NCBI RefSeq assembly: GCF_003056405.1
Contig: NZ_PYVZ01000019.1
Coordinates: 34,570 to 98,569, forward strand
Reading direction: 5' to 3'
Length of the DNA: 64,000 bases
Origin: Devosia indica
GTDB taxonomy: Bacteria > Pseudomonadota > Alphaproteobacteria > Rhizobiales > Devosiaceae
Position 1 is the stretch's first letter, and every line of letters begins with the position of its first letter. The notes beneath the pieces were generated by a model. That model saw only the letters and a list, made by a program, of their open reading frames with translations. It was not told the DNA's origin and did not search any database. Of the stretch, positions 34,067 through 43,327 are shown in pieces. The position numbers were made by a program, and so were the translations under genes.

Positions 34067-35737
34067 TTATCCCACCGCCGCCAGCAATTTCTTGGCAGCA
34101 GCGCGCGCTTCCTTGGTGATTTCCGCACCCGCCAGCATGCGCGCCACTTCTTCCTGCCGCGCGGCTTTGTCCAGCGGGCGGACGTGGGTGCGCACAAACG
34201 CCCCTTCCTCCACCATCTGCTTTTCGATCAGCAAATGCCGATTGGCCCCGGCAGCCACCTGCGGCGCATGGGTCACCGTCAGCACCTGCACCGTCCGGGC
34301 CAGCCGGGACAACCGCCGCCCAATGGCATCGGCGACCGCTCCACCGACACCGGTGTCGATCTCGTCGAAGATCAGTACCGGCGCCGAGCCGCGATCGGCC
34401 AGCACCACCTTAAGCGCCAGCAGGAACCGGCTCAATTCACCACCCGAGGCCACCTTGAGCAGCGGACCGGGCGCGGTGCCTGGATTGGTCTGCACATGAA
34501 ACGCGATCTGGTCATAGCCGGCCGCCGACACGCGCTCGCCATCGGCCTGGTGATCTACAATGAACCGCGCTGCGCCCAGTTTCAGATCCGGCAATTCCGC
34601 TTCCACGGCCTTGCTGAGCGCATCGGCCGCCTGCTTACGCCCCGCGCTCAGAATATCTGCCGCTTCCCGATAACGCGCCCGCGCGGTCGCCTCCTCGGCC
34701 TCCAGCGCCTTGAGCCTGGTCTCGCCGCTCTGCAGCGTTTCCAGATCGCCGGCATATTTGGCCAGCACATCGGCCAGCCCGTCACAATCGGTCTGGTGCT
34801 TGCGCGCCGCCGCCCGCAGGGCGAACAGACGCTCCTCGACATCTTCCAGCTCGGCGGGATCGAACGCCATTTCGCGTTTGAGCTCTTCCAGCGCGTCACT
34901 GGTGCGATCCAGTGTCGTCAACGACGCATCAAGTGCATCCACGATGGGCTGGAACAACTCTGCGCCGCCATCGATCTTGCGCATCAGCCGCCGCATCAGC
35001 GACGCCAGCGCCGGCGTGGGCGCATTCGGGCCGTTGAGCATTTCGTCGATCTCGACCACGTCTGAGGCCGCCTTTTCAGCCTGCTGCAATTGCTGCCGGC
35101 GTTCGGCCAGCTCCTCTTCCTCGCCAGCGACGGGATTGAGCTTGCTCAATTCTTCCACCGTGTGACGTGCATAGTCCTCGGCGGCCAGTGCCTCTGCCAC
35201 AAGCGCCCGCTGTTCGGTCACCGCCTGCTGCGCCTCGATCAGCGCCGCCCAGCAATCGCGCACCGCATCGGCCTCGGCACTCAATTCGCCAAAGGCATCG
35301 AGCGCGGCCCGGTGCGTGGCCACATCCACCAGGGCCCGGTCATCATGCTGGCCATGAATCTCGACGACCTGGCTGCCAACCTTCTGCAGCAACGAGGCCG
35401 AGACAGGCTGGTCATTGATAAAGGCGCGTGTTCGCCCATCGGCAAACTGCACGCGCCGTAGAATCACATCTTCATCATCGGGAATCGCATTGTCACGCAA
35501 CAGGGCCCGCGCCGGATGGTCAGCCGCCAGTTCGACCACCGCCACCACCTGCCCGCTCTCCTGCCCCTGCCGGACCAGAGAGGCATCGCCCCTGCCCCCC
35601 AGGGCAAGGGTCAGCGCATCAAGCAGGATCGACTTGCCTGCGCCGGTTTCGCCGGTCAGCACGGTCATGCCGGCATCCAGGGCCAGGTCGAGTTGATCGA
35701 TCAGAACGATATTGCGGACTGACAGCGCGTTGAGCAT
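34067..35737 (-). CDS. recN: DNA repair protein RecN
   Basis: A 556-residue SMC-like ATPase for double-strand-break repair. Walker A is G-E-T-G-A-G-K-S near residue 30. A long central coiled coil (about 150-370, rich in Ala/Glu/Leu/Arg) follows. The C-terminal ABC signature L-S-R-F-L-L-A-L and Walker B V-L-I-F-D-E-I-D are intact, with the D-loop G-V-G-G-A. Length matches E. coli RecN (553). It begins 167 bases after the bamD stop. Confidence 0.96.
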   Translation of the reverse strand: MLNALSVRNIVLIDQLDLALDAGMTVLTGETGAGKSILLDALTLALGGRGDASLVRQGQESGQVVAVVELAADHPARALLRDNAIPDDEDVILRRVQFADGRTRAFINDQPVSASLLQKVGSQVVEIHGQHDDRALVDVATHRAALDAFGELSAEADAVRDCWAALIEAQQAVTEQRALVAEALAAEDYARHTVEELSKLNPVAGEEEELAERRQQLQQAEKAASDVVEIDEMLNGPNAPTPALASLMRRLMRKIDGGAELFQPIVDALDASLTTLDRTSDALEELKREMAFDPAELEDVEERLFALRAAARKHQTDCDGLADVLAKYAGDLETLQSGETRLKALEAEEATARARYREAADILSAGRKQAADALSKAVEAELPDLKLGAARFIVDHQADGERVSAAGYDQIAFHVQTNPGTAPGPLLKVASGGELSRFLLALKVVLADRGSAPVLIFDEIDTGVGGAVADAIGRRLSRLARTVQVLTVTHAPQVAAGANRHLLIEKQMVEEGAFVRTHVRPLDKAARQEEVARMLAGAEITKEARAAAKKLLAAVG

Positions 35738-35904
35738 GCGCGAACTTCCCGTGGCTGCACCACCAATGTTCCGCTTTTACCACTTCCGTCCCGCGAACCC
35801 CCGCCTTCCAGGCGCTCATCCACAGCTAAGACGCAGCAACAAACGAAACCGGGACGCATGATAACGCCCCGGAACAAAATAGCAACATCGATTTTCGGAT
35901 CGGG

Positions 35905-36750
35905 TCAGGCCTGGACTTCTGCCAGCCAGCTACCCGAATTGAGCTCCGGCGCAAGGCCCTGCTTGCCCAACAGTTCGAACGCCCGCTTGTACCAGTCGCT
36001 GGCGGGATAGTTGTGGCCCAGGACCGCTGCAGCGGACTTGGCTTCAGTGGTCAGTCCGAGCATCAGATAGGTTTCGGTCAGGCGATAAAGGGCTTCCTCG
36101 ATATGGGTCGAGGTCTGCCAGCGTTCCACCACTTCACGGAAGCGGTTAATGGCGGCGGCATACTGCCCATTGCCCTGATAATAGCGGCCCACCGACATTT
36201 CCTTGCCGGCAAGCTGGTCATAGGCCACCAGCAGCTTGTCGCGCGCATCCACGGCGTGTTCGGAACTTGGATAATTGCTGATCAGCAGGTTGTAGGTGTC
36301 GATCGCATCGCGCGACAATTGCTGGTCACGGGTGATGTCCTTGATCTGTGCGAAATAGGCCGTGCCCTTGAGCCAGAGTACATAGGGCACTTCCGAGCTG
36401 GACGGATAGAGCGCCAGATAGCGGTCAGCGGCCAGAATCGCCTCGTCAAAGCGGCCGATGCGATAATTGGCATAGACCTGCATCAGCTTGCCCTTTTCGG
36501 TCAGCGGATCGCGCGGATGCTGGCGCTCCAGCCTTTCGAGCTTGGTGATCGCGGTCTGGTAATATTGCCGATCCATATCGTCCAGCGCACCTTGATAGAG
36601 CGTCTGGGCGGGAACAATCGGCTCTTCCTTGATCTTGGGCGGACCGAACAGGTTCATGCCCGAGCATGCGGTCAGGACCACGGCCAGAAGGCCCATGGCA
36701 GCGAACCGGATAGCCCGGCTGGAAAACTGGCTCAAAACGTCAAGCTTCAC
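35905..36750 (-). CDS. bamD: Outer-membrane protein assembly factor BamD
   Basis: A 281-residue lipoprotein of the BAM complex. The signal peptide ends in the lipobox L-T-A-C at about residues 26-29. Five TPR-like helical repeats follow, with family motifs such as Y-x-Y-A-x-Y-R and N-Y-P-S-S. The start is a GTG at 36750: the next ATG (residue 19) would leave too short a signal peptide. It lies 97 bases after lpxC on the same strand. A second lipoprotein role, as ComL in competence, is a historical name for the family. Confidence 0.93.
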   Translation of the reverse strand: MKLDVLSQFSSRAIRFAAMGLLAVVLTACSGMNLFGPPKIKEEPIVPAQTLYQGALDDMDRQYYQTAITKLERLERQHPRDPLTEKGKLMQVYANYRIGRFDEAILAADRYLALYPSSSEVPYVLWLKGTAYFAQIKDITRDQQLSRDAIDTYNLLISNYPSSEHAVDARDKLLVAYDQLAGKEMSVGRYYQGNGQYAAAINRFREVVERWQTSTHIEEALYRLTETYLMLGLTTEAKSAAAVLGHNYPASDWYKRAFELLGKQGLAPELNSGSWLAEVQA

Positions 36751-36846
36751 GAACGGCCCCGTTCAAAATCATTCCGCAGCAGGACTGCGGGCCTAGTCGG
36801 CAAATGGATCAAAACTGTGGCGCGGCTGCTGGACCCCAAGGCCTTT

Positions 36847-37803
36847 TCAGCGCACGGACCGCAAGTAATGATGGACTTCCAGACCCTCGGGCTGGTCCTC
36901 GAAACTTTCGAATTCCAGTGGCAGGTCTTCGGCATTGACTATTTCATAGTTGGCGTCGCTGGAAAAGAGCGAGGCCAGCACATGCGCGTTAAGGGCATGC
37001 CCACCCTTGTAGGAACGGAACTTGCCCCAGATCGCCAGACCGCCAAGCGACAGATCGCCAATCGCGTCGAGCAGCTTGTGGCGCACGAACTCGTCTTCAA
37101 AACGCAGGCCGCCCGGATTGAGGATGCGATCCTCATGCACGGTAATCGAATTGTCCAGGCTAGATCCCAGCGCATAACCGGCCTGACGCAGGATCTTGGC
37201 GTCGCGCACAAACCCGAAGGTGCGCGCCTGCGAGACATCCTCGAAATAGCGGCGCGGTGTCCAGTCGAAGATCATCCGCTGGCGCCCGATCACCTTGGAG
37301 TCGAAATCGATCTCCAGGTCCAACGCCCGCCCGTTATAGGGTTCGAGCGCCGCAAAGGCGTCGTTGTTGCGCACGGTCACCGCGCGCACGATCTTGAGAA
37401 ATTTCTTCTGTGCCGGCTGAATCTCAAGGCCAACCGCCAGAATGGCTTCAGCAAAGGGATGGGCCGACCCGTCCATGATCGGGCATTCCGGCGCATCCAG
37501 CGTGATCACCGCATTATCCACACCCATGCCCGAAAGCGCGGACACTACGTGTTCCACCGTTGCCACGCTGACACTGTCGCCCAGGTCCAGAGTGGTGCAA
37601 AGCGTCGTCCGCGTCACGCGCGAATGATGCACCGGCACCGGCTTGGTGAACTGGCCGTCGCCGAGATCACGACGGATCATGTAGCCGCTGTCGGGAGCCC
37701 CTGGCGCCATGGTCAGCGTGACCGGCTGCGCACTGTGCACGCCATAACCGGCAAAGCTGATTTCGCCGGCAAGCGTGCGCTGGCGCTGGGAAAGTTTGTT
37801 CAT
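36847..37803 (-). CDS. lpxC: UDP-3-O-acyl-N-acetylglucosamine deacetylase
   Basis: A 318-residue zinc amidase, the committed step of lipid A synthesis. Zinc ligands H85 (V-E-H-V-V-S-A-L), H242 and D246 (H-K-L-L-D-A-I-G-D) and the catalytic base H269 (K-G-G-H-A-L-N) are all present. The ATG at 37803 gives the standard N-terminus N-K-L-S-Q-R-Q-R-T-L. It lies downstream of ftsZ across a strong terminator, so it probably has its own promoter despite the dcw neighbourhood. Confidence 0.97.
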   Translation of the reverse strand: MNKLSQRQRTLAGEISFAGYGVHSAQPVTLTMAPGAPDSGYMIRRDLGDGQFTKPVPVHHSRVTRTTLCTTLDLGDSVSVATVEHVVSALSGMGVDNAVITLDAPECPIMDGSAHPFAEAILAVGLEIQPAQKKFLKIVRAVTVRNNDAFAALEPYNGRALDLEIDFDSKVIGRQRMIFDWTPRRYFEDVSQARTFGFVRDAKILRQAGYALGSSLDNSITVHEDRILNPGGLRFEDEFVRHKLLDAIGDLSLGGLAIWGKFRSYKGGHALNAHVLASLFSSDANYEIVNAEDLPLEFESFEDQPEGLEVHHYLRSVR

Positions 37804-37852
37804 GCCTGGATATGCTCCGCCCGGACGTTCACGCTCAATTGAGACTGTTAGC

Positions 37853-37885
37853 CAAAAAAAACTCGGTGCGGAAGCCGCACCGAGT
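37853..37885 (-). terminator. Terminator of ftsZ
   Basis: A perfect eleven-pair stem ACTCGGTGCGG/CCGCACCGAGT (loop AAG) is followed on the minus strand by seven T residues. It separates ftsZ from lpxC. Confidence 0.88.
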
Positions 37886-37913
37886 GAGCTTTTGATCGAT
37901 GATCCCCAAAGGA

Positions 37914-39578
37914 TCAACCGTGCTTGCGCAGGAAGGCCGGAATTTCCAGGTGCTCCTTGGCCGGCGCCGCCGCCGGGGCCCGCCCCTGATTGTCCAACTG
38001 GCCGCGCGCACCCTCGCTGGCGGGAGCAACGCGGGAAGTCCTTGCCACACCGGCTTCAATGGCGCTGCGGGCAGCCGCATCATCGGCAACCGGAGCCTGC
38101 GGTTCGGCGCGCCCTTCGGGCTGCTGCTGCCCCAGATTGAGACCCACATTTGAGGCCAGGCGCTTGAACAGGGCGCGGGCATTGCGCGGCTCGGCATCCT
38201 GACGTTCCTGCGCGTCCTGTGACCGGCGCGCAACAGCGGGAAGCTCCTCGGTGCGCGGCATGCGGCGCTGTCCTTCAGGACGAGCAGCATGAGAAGGCAC
38301 GTAGACGCTGGGAATCGGCTGCTCCTGCATGGCCGGTGCCTCGTCGGCCTCGGCCACGCTTTCGGCTTCCGGCGTGTAGGGCTCGACCACGATGCCATCG
38401 TCTTCATCGGCATAGCCCTGCTGCGGCTGGTGGGCGGCGAAGGCCTGGGCAACAGCGGCCTCCACCTGGTGACCGATTTCCTCGGCCTCGACCTCGGCAG
38501 CCACCGGCTGGGCAGCCTGCGGCACGACCGAATGCTCGGCCGGCACGTGGCGCTTGACCGAAAGCGGTGTGCGCGAGGCATGCGGCTTGGCCGGCTCCAT
38601 CGCCTGAACCATGGTCGCATCGGTACCGGTCGCAACGACCGACACACGGATCGTGCCATTCAGGTTCGGATCATAGGTGGCGCCCAGGATGATATTGGCG
38701 TCGGTATCAACTTCCTCACGAATGCGGCTGGCCGCTTCGTCGACTTCGTACAGCGTCAGGTCCGGACCACCGGTGATGGAGATCAAGAGGCCGCGCGCAC
38801 CCTGCATCGACACATCGTCGAGCAGCGGATTGGCAATGGCCGCCTCGGCAGCGTGACGGGCACGATCTTCGCCCGAGGCCTCGCCGGTGCCCATCATAGC
38901 CTTGCCCATGCCGCGCATCACGGCGCGCACGTCGGCGAAATCGAGGTTGATCAGGCCTTCCTTGACCATCAGGTCGGTGATGCAGGCGACGCCCGAGAAC
39001 AGCACCTGGTCGGCCATCGCAAAGGCGTCGGCAAAGGTGGTCTTCTCATTGGCCACCCGGAACAGGTTCTGGTTCGGAATGACGATCAGCGTATCGACAT
39101 GGCGATGCAATTCATCAATGCCGTCTTCCGCCAGGCGGGCACGACGATTGCCTTCGAAATTGAACGGCTTGGTGACCACGCCAACCGTCAGAATGCCCTG
39201 CTCGCGCGCCGCACGCGCAATCACCGGCGCCGCACCGGTGCCGGTGCCGCCACCCATGCCGGCGGTGATGAACACCATGTGCGAACCGGAAAGATGGTCG
39301 TTGATTTCGTCCCAGCTCTCTTCGGCAGCCGCGCGACCCACTTCAGGGTGCGAGCCGGCGCCCAGGCCTTCGGTTACGCCGACGCCAAGCTGGATGATAC
39401 GCTGCGCCTTGCTCAGGGCCAGCGCCTGCGCGTCGGTATTGGCGACGACAAAATCGACGCCGTCCAGACCGGACTCGATCATGTTGTTGACAGCGTTGCC
39501 GCCGGCACCGCCCGCACCGAACACGGTGATGCGGGGCTTCAGTTCCTGGATGTCCGGGATAGTCAGATTGATGGTCAT
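37914..39578 (-). CDS. ftsZ: Cell division protein FtsZ
   Basis: A 554-residue tubulin-like GTPase that forms the division ring. The G-box G-G-G-T-G-T-G-A-A lies at residues 109-117, and the T7 loop N-L-D-F-A-D-V near 210. After the GTPase core (about residue 320) comes a long low-complexity Ala/Glu/Pro/Gln linker of about 215 residues. The conserved C-terminal peptide ([11 protein letters not shown]) binds FtsA and similar partners. The long linker is typical of Rhizobiales and Caulobacterales. The start at 39578 is preferred over one four codons earlier. The usual neighbour ftsA is 1.5 kb away, split off by two opposite-strand genes. Confidence 0.97.
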   Translation of the reverse strand: MTINLTIPDIQELKPRITVFGAGGAGGNAVNNMIESGLDGVDFVVANTDAQALALSKAQRIIQLGVGVTEGLGAGSHPEVGRAAAEESWDEINDHLSGSHMVFITAGMGGGTGTGAAPVIARAAREQGILTVGVVTKPFNFEGNRRARLAEDGIDELHRHVDTLIVIPNQNLFRVANEKTTFADAFAMADQVLFSGVACITDLMVKEGLINLDFADVRAVMRGMGKAMMGTGEASGEDRARHAAEAAIANPLLDDVSMQGARGLLISITGGPDLTLYEVDEAASRIREEVDTDANIILGATYDPNLNGTIRVSVVATGTDATMVQAMEPAKPHASRTPLSVKRHVPAEHSVVPQAAQPVAAEVEAEEIGHQVEAAVAQAFAAHQPQQGYADEDDGIVVEPYTPEAESVAEADEAPAMQEQPIPSVYVPSHAARPEGQRRMPRTEELPAVARRSQDAQERQDAEPRNARALFKRLASNVGLNLGQQQPEGRAEPQAPVADDAAARSAIEAGVARTSRVAPASEGARGQLDNQGRAPAAAPAKEHLEIPAFLRKHG

Positions 39579-39626
39579 TGGTGGCCCCATAGTGGCGTGG
39601 TTGGTTAAGATTTACCCATCCATTCG

Positions 39627-39641
39627 TTAACTCCGCCCTAA
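39627..39641 (-). promoter_or_regulatory. CtrA-like box upstream of ftsZ
   Basis: On the minus strand TTAG-N7-TTAAC matches the CtrA consensus TTAA-N7-TTAAC with one mismatch. It lies about 50 bases before the ftsZ start. Other GTTAAC-type half-sites lie at about 39603, 39659 and 39710. In Caulobacter CtrA controls ftsZ; relevance here is inference. Confidence 0.4.
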
Positions 39642-39739
39642 CAAGTGAGTCGGTCCGGTTAACTTCTACGCAAATTGCGACACCCCGTCGTTACGCGTTC
39701 ACCGCCGGTTAACCACGCCGGACCCGGCGATTTCCGCCA

Positions 39740-39768
39740 TTGACAACCATTCAGTTATTTAATAACCA
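39740..39768 (+). promoter_or_regulatory. Putative promoter of the VOC-family gene
   Basis: TTGACA at 39740-39745 and TAACCA at 39763-39768 have a 17-base spacer in an unusually AT-rich stretch, 47 bases before the gene start. Confidence 0.4.
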
Positions 39769-39814
39769 TTTACGCATATACCCATTTAGTTATACGAATG
39801 TGATGGAGAGACCC

Positions 39815-40276
39815 ATGACCAGCATCATGCCCTGCCTCTGGTTCGATGATCGGATCGACGAGGCCATCGCCTTCTATACCGAGACCTTCAAGGAGGCCCG
39901 CGTCCACGATCTGGTGCGCCACGCACCCGACAAGCCCGCCTTCACCGCCGTCCTCGAACTGGCCGGCCAGAAGCTCATGCTGCTCAATGGCGGCCCGCGC
40001 TTCACCTTCAATGAATCGGTCAGCTTCGTCATCGACACCGATGGTCAGGAGGAAACCGACTATTTCTGGAACCGCCTGATCAGCGAGGGCGGCGAGGAAA
40101 GCATGTGCGCCTGGTGCAAGGACCGTTTCGGCCTCTCCTGGCAGGTCGTGCCCCGCCAGCTCACCCAGGCCCTGACCGGCACGGACCGCGAAGGGGCCAA
40201 CCGCGCCATGCAGGCCATGCTGCAAATGCGCAAGATCGATATTGCCACGATCGAAAAGGCCTACACCGCAGCCTGA
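39815..40276 (+). CDS. VOC-superfamily PhnB-like protein
   Basis: A 153-residue protein of the PhnB / '3-demethylubiquinone-9 3-methyltransferase' domain family (PF06983). It begins with M-P-C-L-W-F-D, shows A-I-A-F-Y-T-E-T-F, then L-A-G-Q-K-L-M-L-L-N-G-G-P, F-N-E-S-V-S-F and F-G-L-S-W-Q-V-V-P. The fold is glyoxalase-like; the methyltransferase name is historical and not supported. The ATG at 39815 follows GGAGAG. It lies on the opposite strand between ftsZ and ftsA, so it interrupts the division cluster. The biochemical role is unknown. Confidence 0.85.
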   Translation: MTSIMPCLWFDDRIDEAIAFYTETFKEARVHDLVRHAPDKPAFTAVLELAGQKLMLLNGGPRFTFNESVSFVIDTDGQEETDYFWNRLISEGGEESMCAWCKDRFGLSWQVVPRQLTQALTGTDREGANRAMQAMLQMRKIDIATIEKAYTAA

Positions 40277-40334
40277 CAGCCTTCCCCTTCGCCCCATCTC
40301 GCATAATATTGCGCGGCGGGATGGAGGGGAAATC

Positions 40335-41135
40335 GTGGATCAGCTGGACCTTATCGAGGCGGTCGCCCCGGCAATGGACATCGAGGCCGTCAGCGGCCTG
40401 TTTCTGGCCGGTAGCTTTGGTCGCGGCAGCGCCGACGAATGGAGCGACGTGGACCTGATAGCGGTCGTCGCTGACGGACAGGAGCGCATCGTCGCCGAAC
40501 ACTGGCGGTCTGCCCTTAACGCCATCACGCCAATTGTCTTCTGGAACGAATTGTCACGCGGCACACTGGTGCTCAATGCAATTTCAGAGGAATGGCTGCG
40601 CTGTGACATAACCATTGTCGCGCGCGACAGTTTCGGGCAACGCGCAAAGGACACCGTCAAGCCGCTGATCGACCGCGACGGCATTTATGATGCTTTGCCG
40701 GACGGCCTGCCACCGCGCGAGCCCGATGCCGGGACCGTGCGCTACCTGATACACGAATTCATCCGCATGCTTGGCCTCATGCCCGTCGCACTGGGACGGG
40801 AAGAATATGTGACCATGGTGCTTGGCGTCGGCATGTTGCGCGGCCATCTCGAGACGCTGCTGATGCAGGATGTGATCCTGCCTGATCCGGGCGGAATACT
40901 GCACCAGTCCCGGCTGCTGACACCTGAACAAATGCAGATGCTCAAATCCCTGCCCTATCCGCCGCCGGAACGGGAAGCGTTGATCGCCGCCAATTTCGCC
41001 ATAGCAAGAGAGTTCATGCCCCGCGCCAGGGCGATGGCAAGACGTCTAGGCATCGACTGGCCGGACGCTTTCGAAGCCGCAACGCGCCGCCGCCTGTCTG
41101 CGACACTGGGCGAACGAGCCGGCAGGGCCTGGTAA
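40335..41135 (+). CDS. Nucleotidyltransferase-domain protein
   Basis: A protein of about 266 residues starting with GTG at 40335 after a GGAGGGG site. The signature G-S-F-G-R-G-S-A-D followed by W-S-D-V-D-L-I is the GS...D-x-D metal-binding motif of the pol-beta-like nucleotidyltransferase superfamily. The C-terminal half is helical (R-Y-L-I-H-E-F-I-R-M-L-G), as in the HEPN-like helical domains attached to such enzymes. A longer in-frame start at 40242 would overlap the VOC gene. It ends directly against the ftsA stop. Substrate unknown; together with the VOC gene it looks like an insertion between ftsA and ftsZ. Confidence 0.78.
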   Translation: MDQLDLIEAVAPAMDIEAVSGLFLAGSFGRGSADEWSDVDLIAVVADGQERIVAEHWRSALNAITPIVFWNELSRGTLVLNAISEEWLRCDITIVARDSFGQRAKDTVKPLIDRDGIYDALPDGLPPREPDAGTVRYLIHEFIRMLGLMPVALGREEYVTMVLGVGMLRGHLETLLMQDVILPDPGGILHQSRLLTPEQMQMLKSLPYPPPEREALIAANFAIAREFMPRARAMARRLGIDWPDAFEAATRRRLSATLGERAGRAW

Positions 41136-42449
41136 CTAGAAGCTCGTGCGCAGCCAGTTCCCCACCCGGGCGATATAGCCATCCGTGCCGGTCAGCTTGC
41201 GCACGCTGCGCGGCTCGACATATTCTTGGGCGCAGACCTGTGGATAGACCAGCATGCCGGCCATGGTGGCAAAGGCCGCCCCCTTGGCAATGTCCGGCAG
41301 GCCGGAAATGCCCATCGGCCGGCCATTGCGCACGTTCCGTGCCAGAATGCGCCGCGCCACTTCCGGCAGCCCGGTCATTTCGCTGGCGCCCCCGGTCAGC
41401 ACAAACCGGCGCCCGCACACATCCATCATCCCCGTTGCCTGCATCCGGTCGCGAATGGCCGTAAGAATTTCCTCGATGCGTGGCCGCATGATGCGGGTCA
41501 GGACGGCGCGCGGAATTTGTCCGGGCGCTTCGTCATGGCTGGCCCCGACCGGCTGGATCGGGATCATCTCGCGCTCGTCCGCCTGCCCCGGCAGCACCGA
41601 GCCATGGAAGGTCTTGAGGCGCTCGGCATCGGCCACGCTGACCGAAAGCTGCCGCGCAATGTCCAACGTCAGATGATGCCCGCCAATGGCAATGGCATCG
41701 GCATAGACCATATGCCCGTCATTGAAGACCGAAACCGTGGTGGTCGCGCCGCCGAAATCCACACAGGCGACACCCAGTTGCGCTTCATCGTCGACCAGCG
41801 TGGCCAGCCCGGAGGCATAGGGCGTTGCCACCAGCGCCTCGATCTGCAAATGGCACCGGTGCAGCACCAGCTCGAGATTGCGCATGGCAAGCGTTTCCGC
41901 ACTCACCACCGCAACATCCACGCCCAGCTTTTCGCCGACCATGCCCTTGGGGTCGCGAATGCCCTTCTGCCCGTCCAAGGCGTAACCGATCGGCAACGCA
42001 TGAATGATCGAGCGCTCCGGCCGCACCGAGCGCGAATTGACCGCCTTGAGCACGCGGAAAATATCGGTCTTCTCGACCTCCTGGCCATCCAGCGACACGG
42101 CGGCCGAGAAGGTCTCCGAGCCCAGCCGTCCGGCCGTCACATTGACCAGCACGCTTTCCAGCGTCAGCCCGGCGGCGCGCTCGGCCATGCCAACGACATT
42201 CCGAATGGCCTGCTCGGCCTTGTCGATATCGGTGACCACGCCGCTCTTGACCCCGGCCGCCGGCCCATAGCCGAAACCGACAACCTCGGCCTGATGCGTG
42301 CGGCCCTTGAGCGCCTTGCCCTCAGCGCGGGGCACCAACCGGGCGATAACGCAGCAGATTTTGGTCGAACCAATATCGAGCACCGCCACCAGCGTTGCCT
42401 TGCCCGGCTGAACCGGCCGCAGCCGGGATGTCATTGCATCGCTCATCAT
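41136..42449 (-). CDS. ftsA: Cell division protein FtsA
   Basis: A 437-residue actin-like protein that tethers FtsZ to the membrane. Phosphate-1 motif L-D-I-G-S-T-K, a 1C-like insert domain, V-D-F-G-G-A-T-T phosphate-2, and L-T-G-G-A-S-E adenosine motif are present. A short C-terminal amphipathic end (I-A-R-V-G-N-W-L-R-T-S-F) serves as the membrane-targeting sequence. The ATG overlaps the ftsQ stop (ATGA). Normally the next gene would be ftsZ, but its stop abuts a convergent nucleotidyltransferase gene. Confidence 0.96.
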   Translation of the reverse strand: MMSDAMTSRLRPVQPGKATLVAVLDIGSTKICCVIARLVPRAEGKALKGRTHQAEVVGFGYGPAAGVKSGVVTDIDKAEQAIRNVVGMAERAAGLTLESVLVNVTAGRLGSETFSAAVSLDGQEVEKTDIFRVLKAVNSRSVRPERSIIHALPIGYALDGQKGIRDPKGMVGEKLGVDVAVVSAETLAMRNLELVLHRCHLQIEALVATPYASGLATLVDDEAQLGVACVDFGGATTTVSVFNDGHMVYADAIAIGGHHLTLDIARQLSVSVADAERLKTFHGSVLPGQADEREMIPIQPVGASHDEAPGQIPRAVLTRIMRPRIEEILTAIRDRMQATGMMDVCGRRFVLTGGASEMTGLPEVARRILARNVRNGRPMGISGLPDIAKGAAFATMAGMLVYPQVCAQEYVEPRSVRKLTGTDGYIARVGNWLRTSF

Positions 42450-43327
42450 GATTTTTCGGTGTCTTCGTCAGGCTTGTTGGGGCGCACGGCAACCACGCTG
42501 TCGACGCGCAGATCGATCACCGATACGTCGCGGTCGAGCAATTGGTAGTCATTCTGATAGGTCACAAGACGTGCCATCGCCTGTGCCACACCCTGTTCCG
42601 GCAATTGCACGCGCAGGCCAGTATCGAAGATCAGATCCCAGCGGCGGTCGGCAATGCGCGACAGGGCCACCAGCCCGTCCTGCAAGAGCGGAAATCCATT
42701 GAGCGCCCGGATCATCACTAGCGCATCGTCTGCCGCGCCGTCCCCGATCACCAGCGGCAGGCCGGCATAGGCCGGTGAGGTTTCGGCAATCTGCTCGCCC
42801 CGCCCATCGATCAGGAACGTGACTCCATCGACGGCCCAGCGCGCCACCGGCGTCTTCTCGGTGATGAGCACATCGACATCGCCTGGGTAGGTCTTGCGCA
42901 CGATGACACTCTCGACAGCCGGCAGCTCGGCTACACGCTGGCGCGCTGCCTCGACATCGAACCCCAAGGTCGAGGTATGCGGCTGGATGCCCAGCGCATC
43001 AAAAATATCCTGCTCGGCGGTCAGGGTCTGACCCGAAATCGAGATTTCGCCGATGGCGAGACCCGCCTGGGCAAAATTGCCCTGGGCAATGCCGCCCAGC
43101 GTATTGGCCAACTGCCCGATCGGTTCACGCACCTGGTAGAGGGCAAAACCGGCGGCGAGCACCATGGCCACCATGGCACCACGGCGGATCAGCCCGCCAT
43201 GCAGCACCAGGACGCGATTGACATAATTGGCGAGTTTCCGGCGCGGGGCGCGGAGCGGTACAGGCAGCGCGCGCGGGTCCACCAACCGCGCCCCGGCGAG
43301 AAAAGTCTCGCTCTTTACCTGTTGCAA
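42446..43327 (-). CDS. ftsQ: Cell division protein FtsQ
   Basis: A 293-residue bitopic protein of the divisome. A basic cytoplasmic N-terminus is followed by one membrane helix (about residues 52-70), a POTRA domain starting at I-S-I-S-G and a beta domain. The start is a TTG at 43327, supported by a strong GGAGG seven bases upstream and by the lack of any other plausible start before the membrane helix. It overlaps ddl by 13 bases. The rare start codon would lower its translation relative to neighbours, consistent with FtsQ being a low-copy protein. Confidence 0.93.
   Translation of the reverse strand: MQQVKSETFLAGARLVDPRALPVPLRAPRRKLANYVNRVLVLHGGLIRRGAMVAMVLAAGFALYQVREPIGQLANTLGGIAQGNFAQAGLAIGEISISGQTLTAEQDIFDALGIQPHTSTLGFDVEAARQRVAELPAVESVIVRKTYPGDVDVLITEKTPVARWAVDGVTFLIDGRGEQIAETSPAYAGLPLVIGDGAADDALVMIRALNGFPLLQDGLVALSRIADRRWDLIFDTGLRVQLPEQGVAQAMARLVTYQNDYQLLDRDVSVIDLRVDSVVAVRPNKPDEDTEKS

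Noticed and set aside
36013..37842. A 609-codon plus-strand frame over bamD and lpxC
   Set aside because: It crosses two complete conserved genes and their intergenic gap without any motif of its own.
39815..40276. Ubiquinone-biosynthesis methyltransferase
   Set aside because: The domain name is historical; the sequence is a VOC/glyoxalase fold with no SAM-binding motif.
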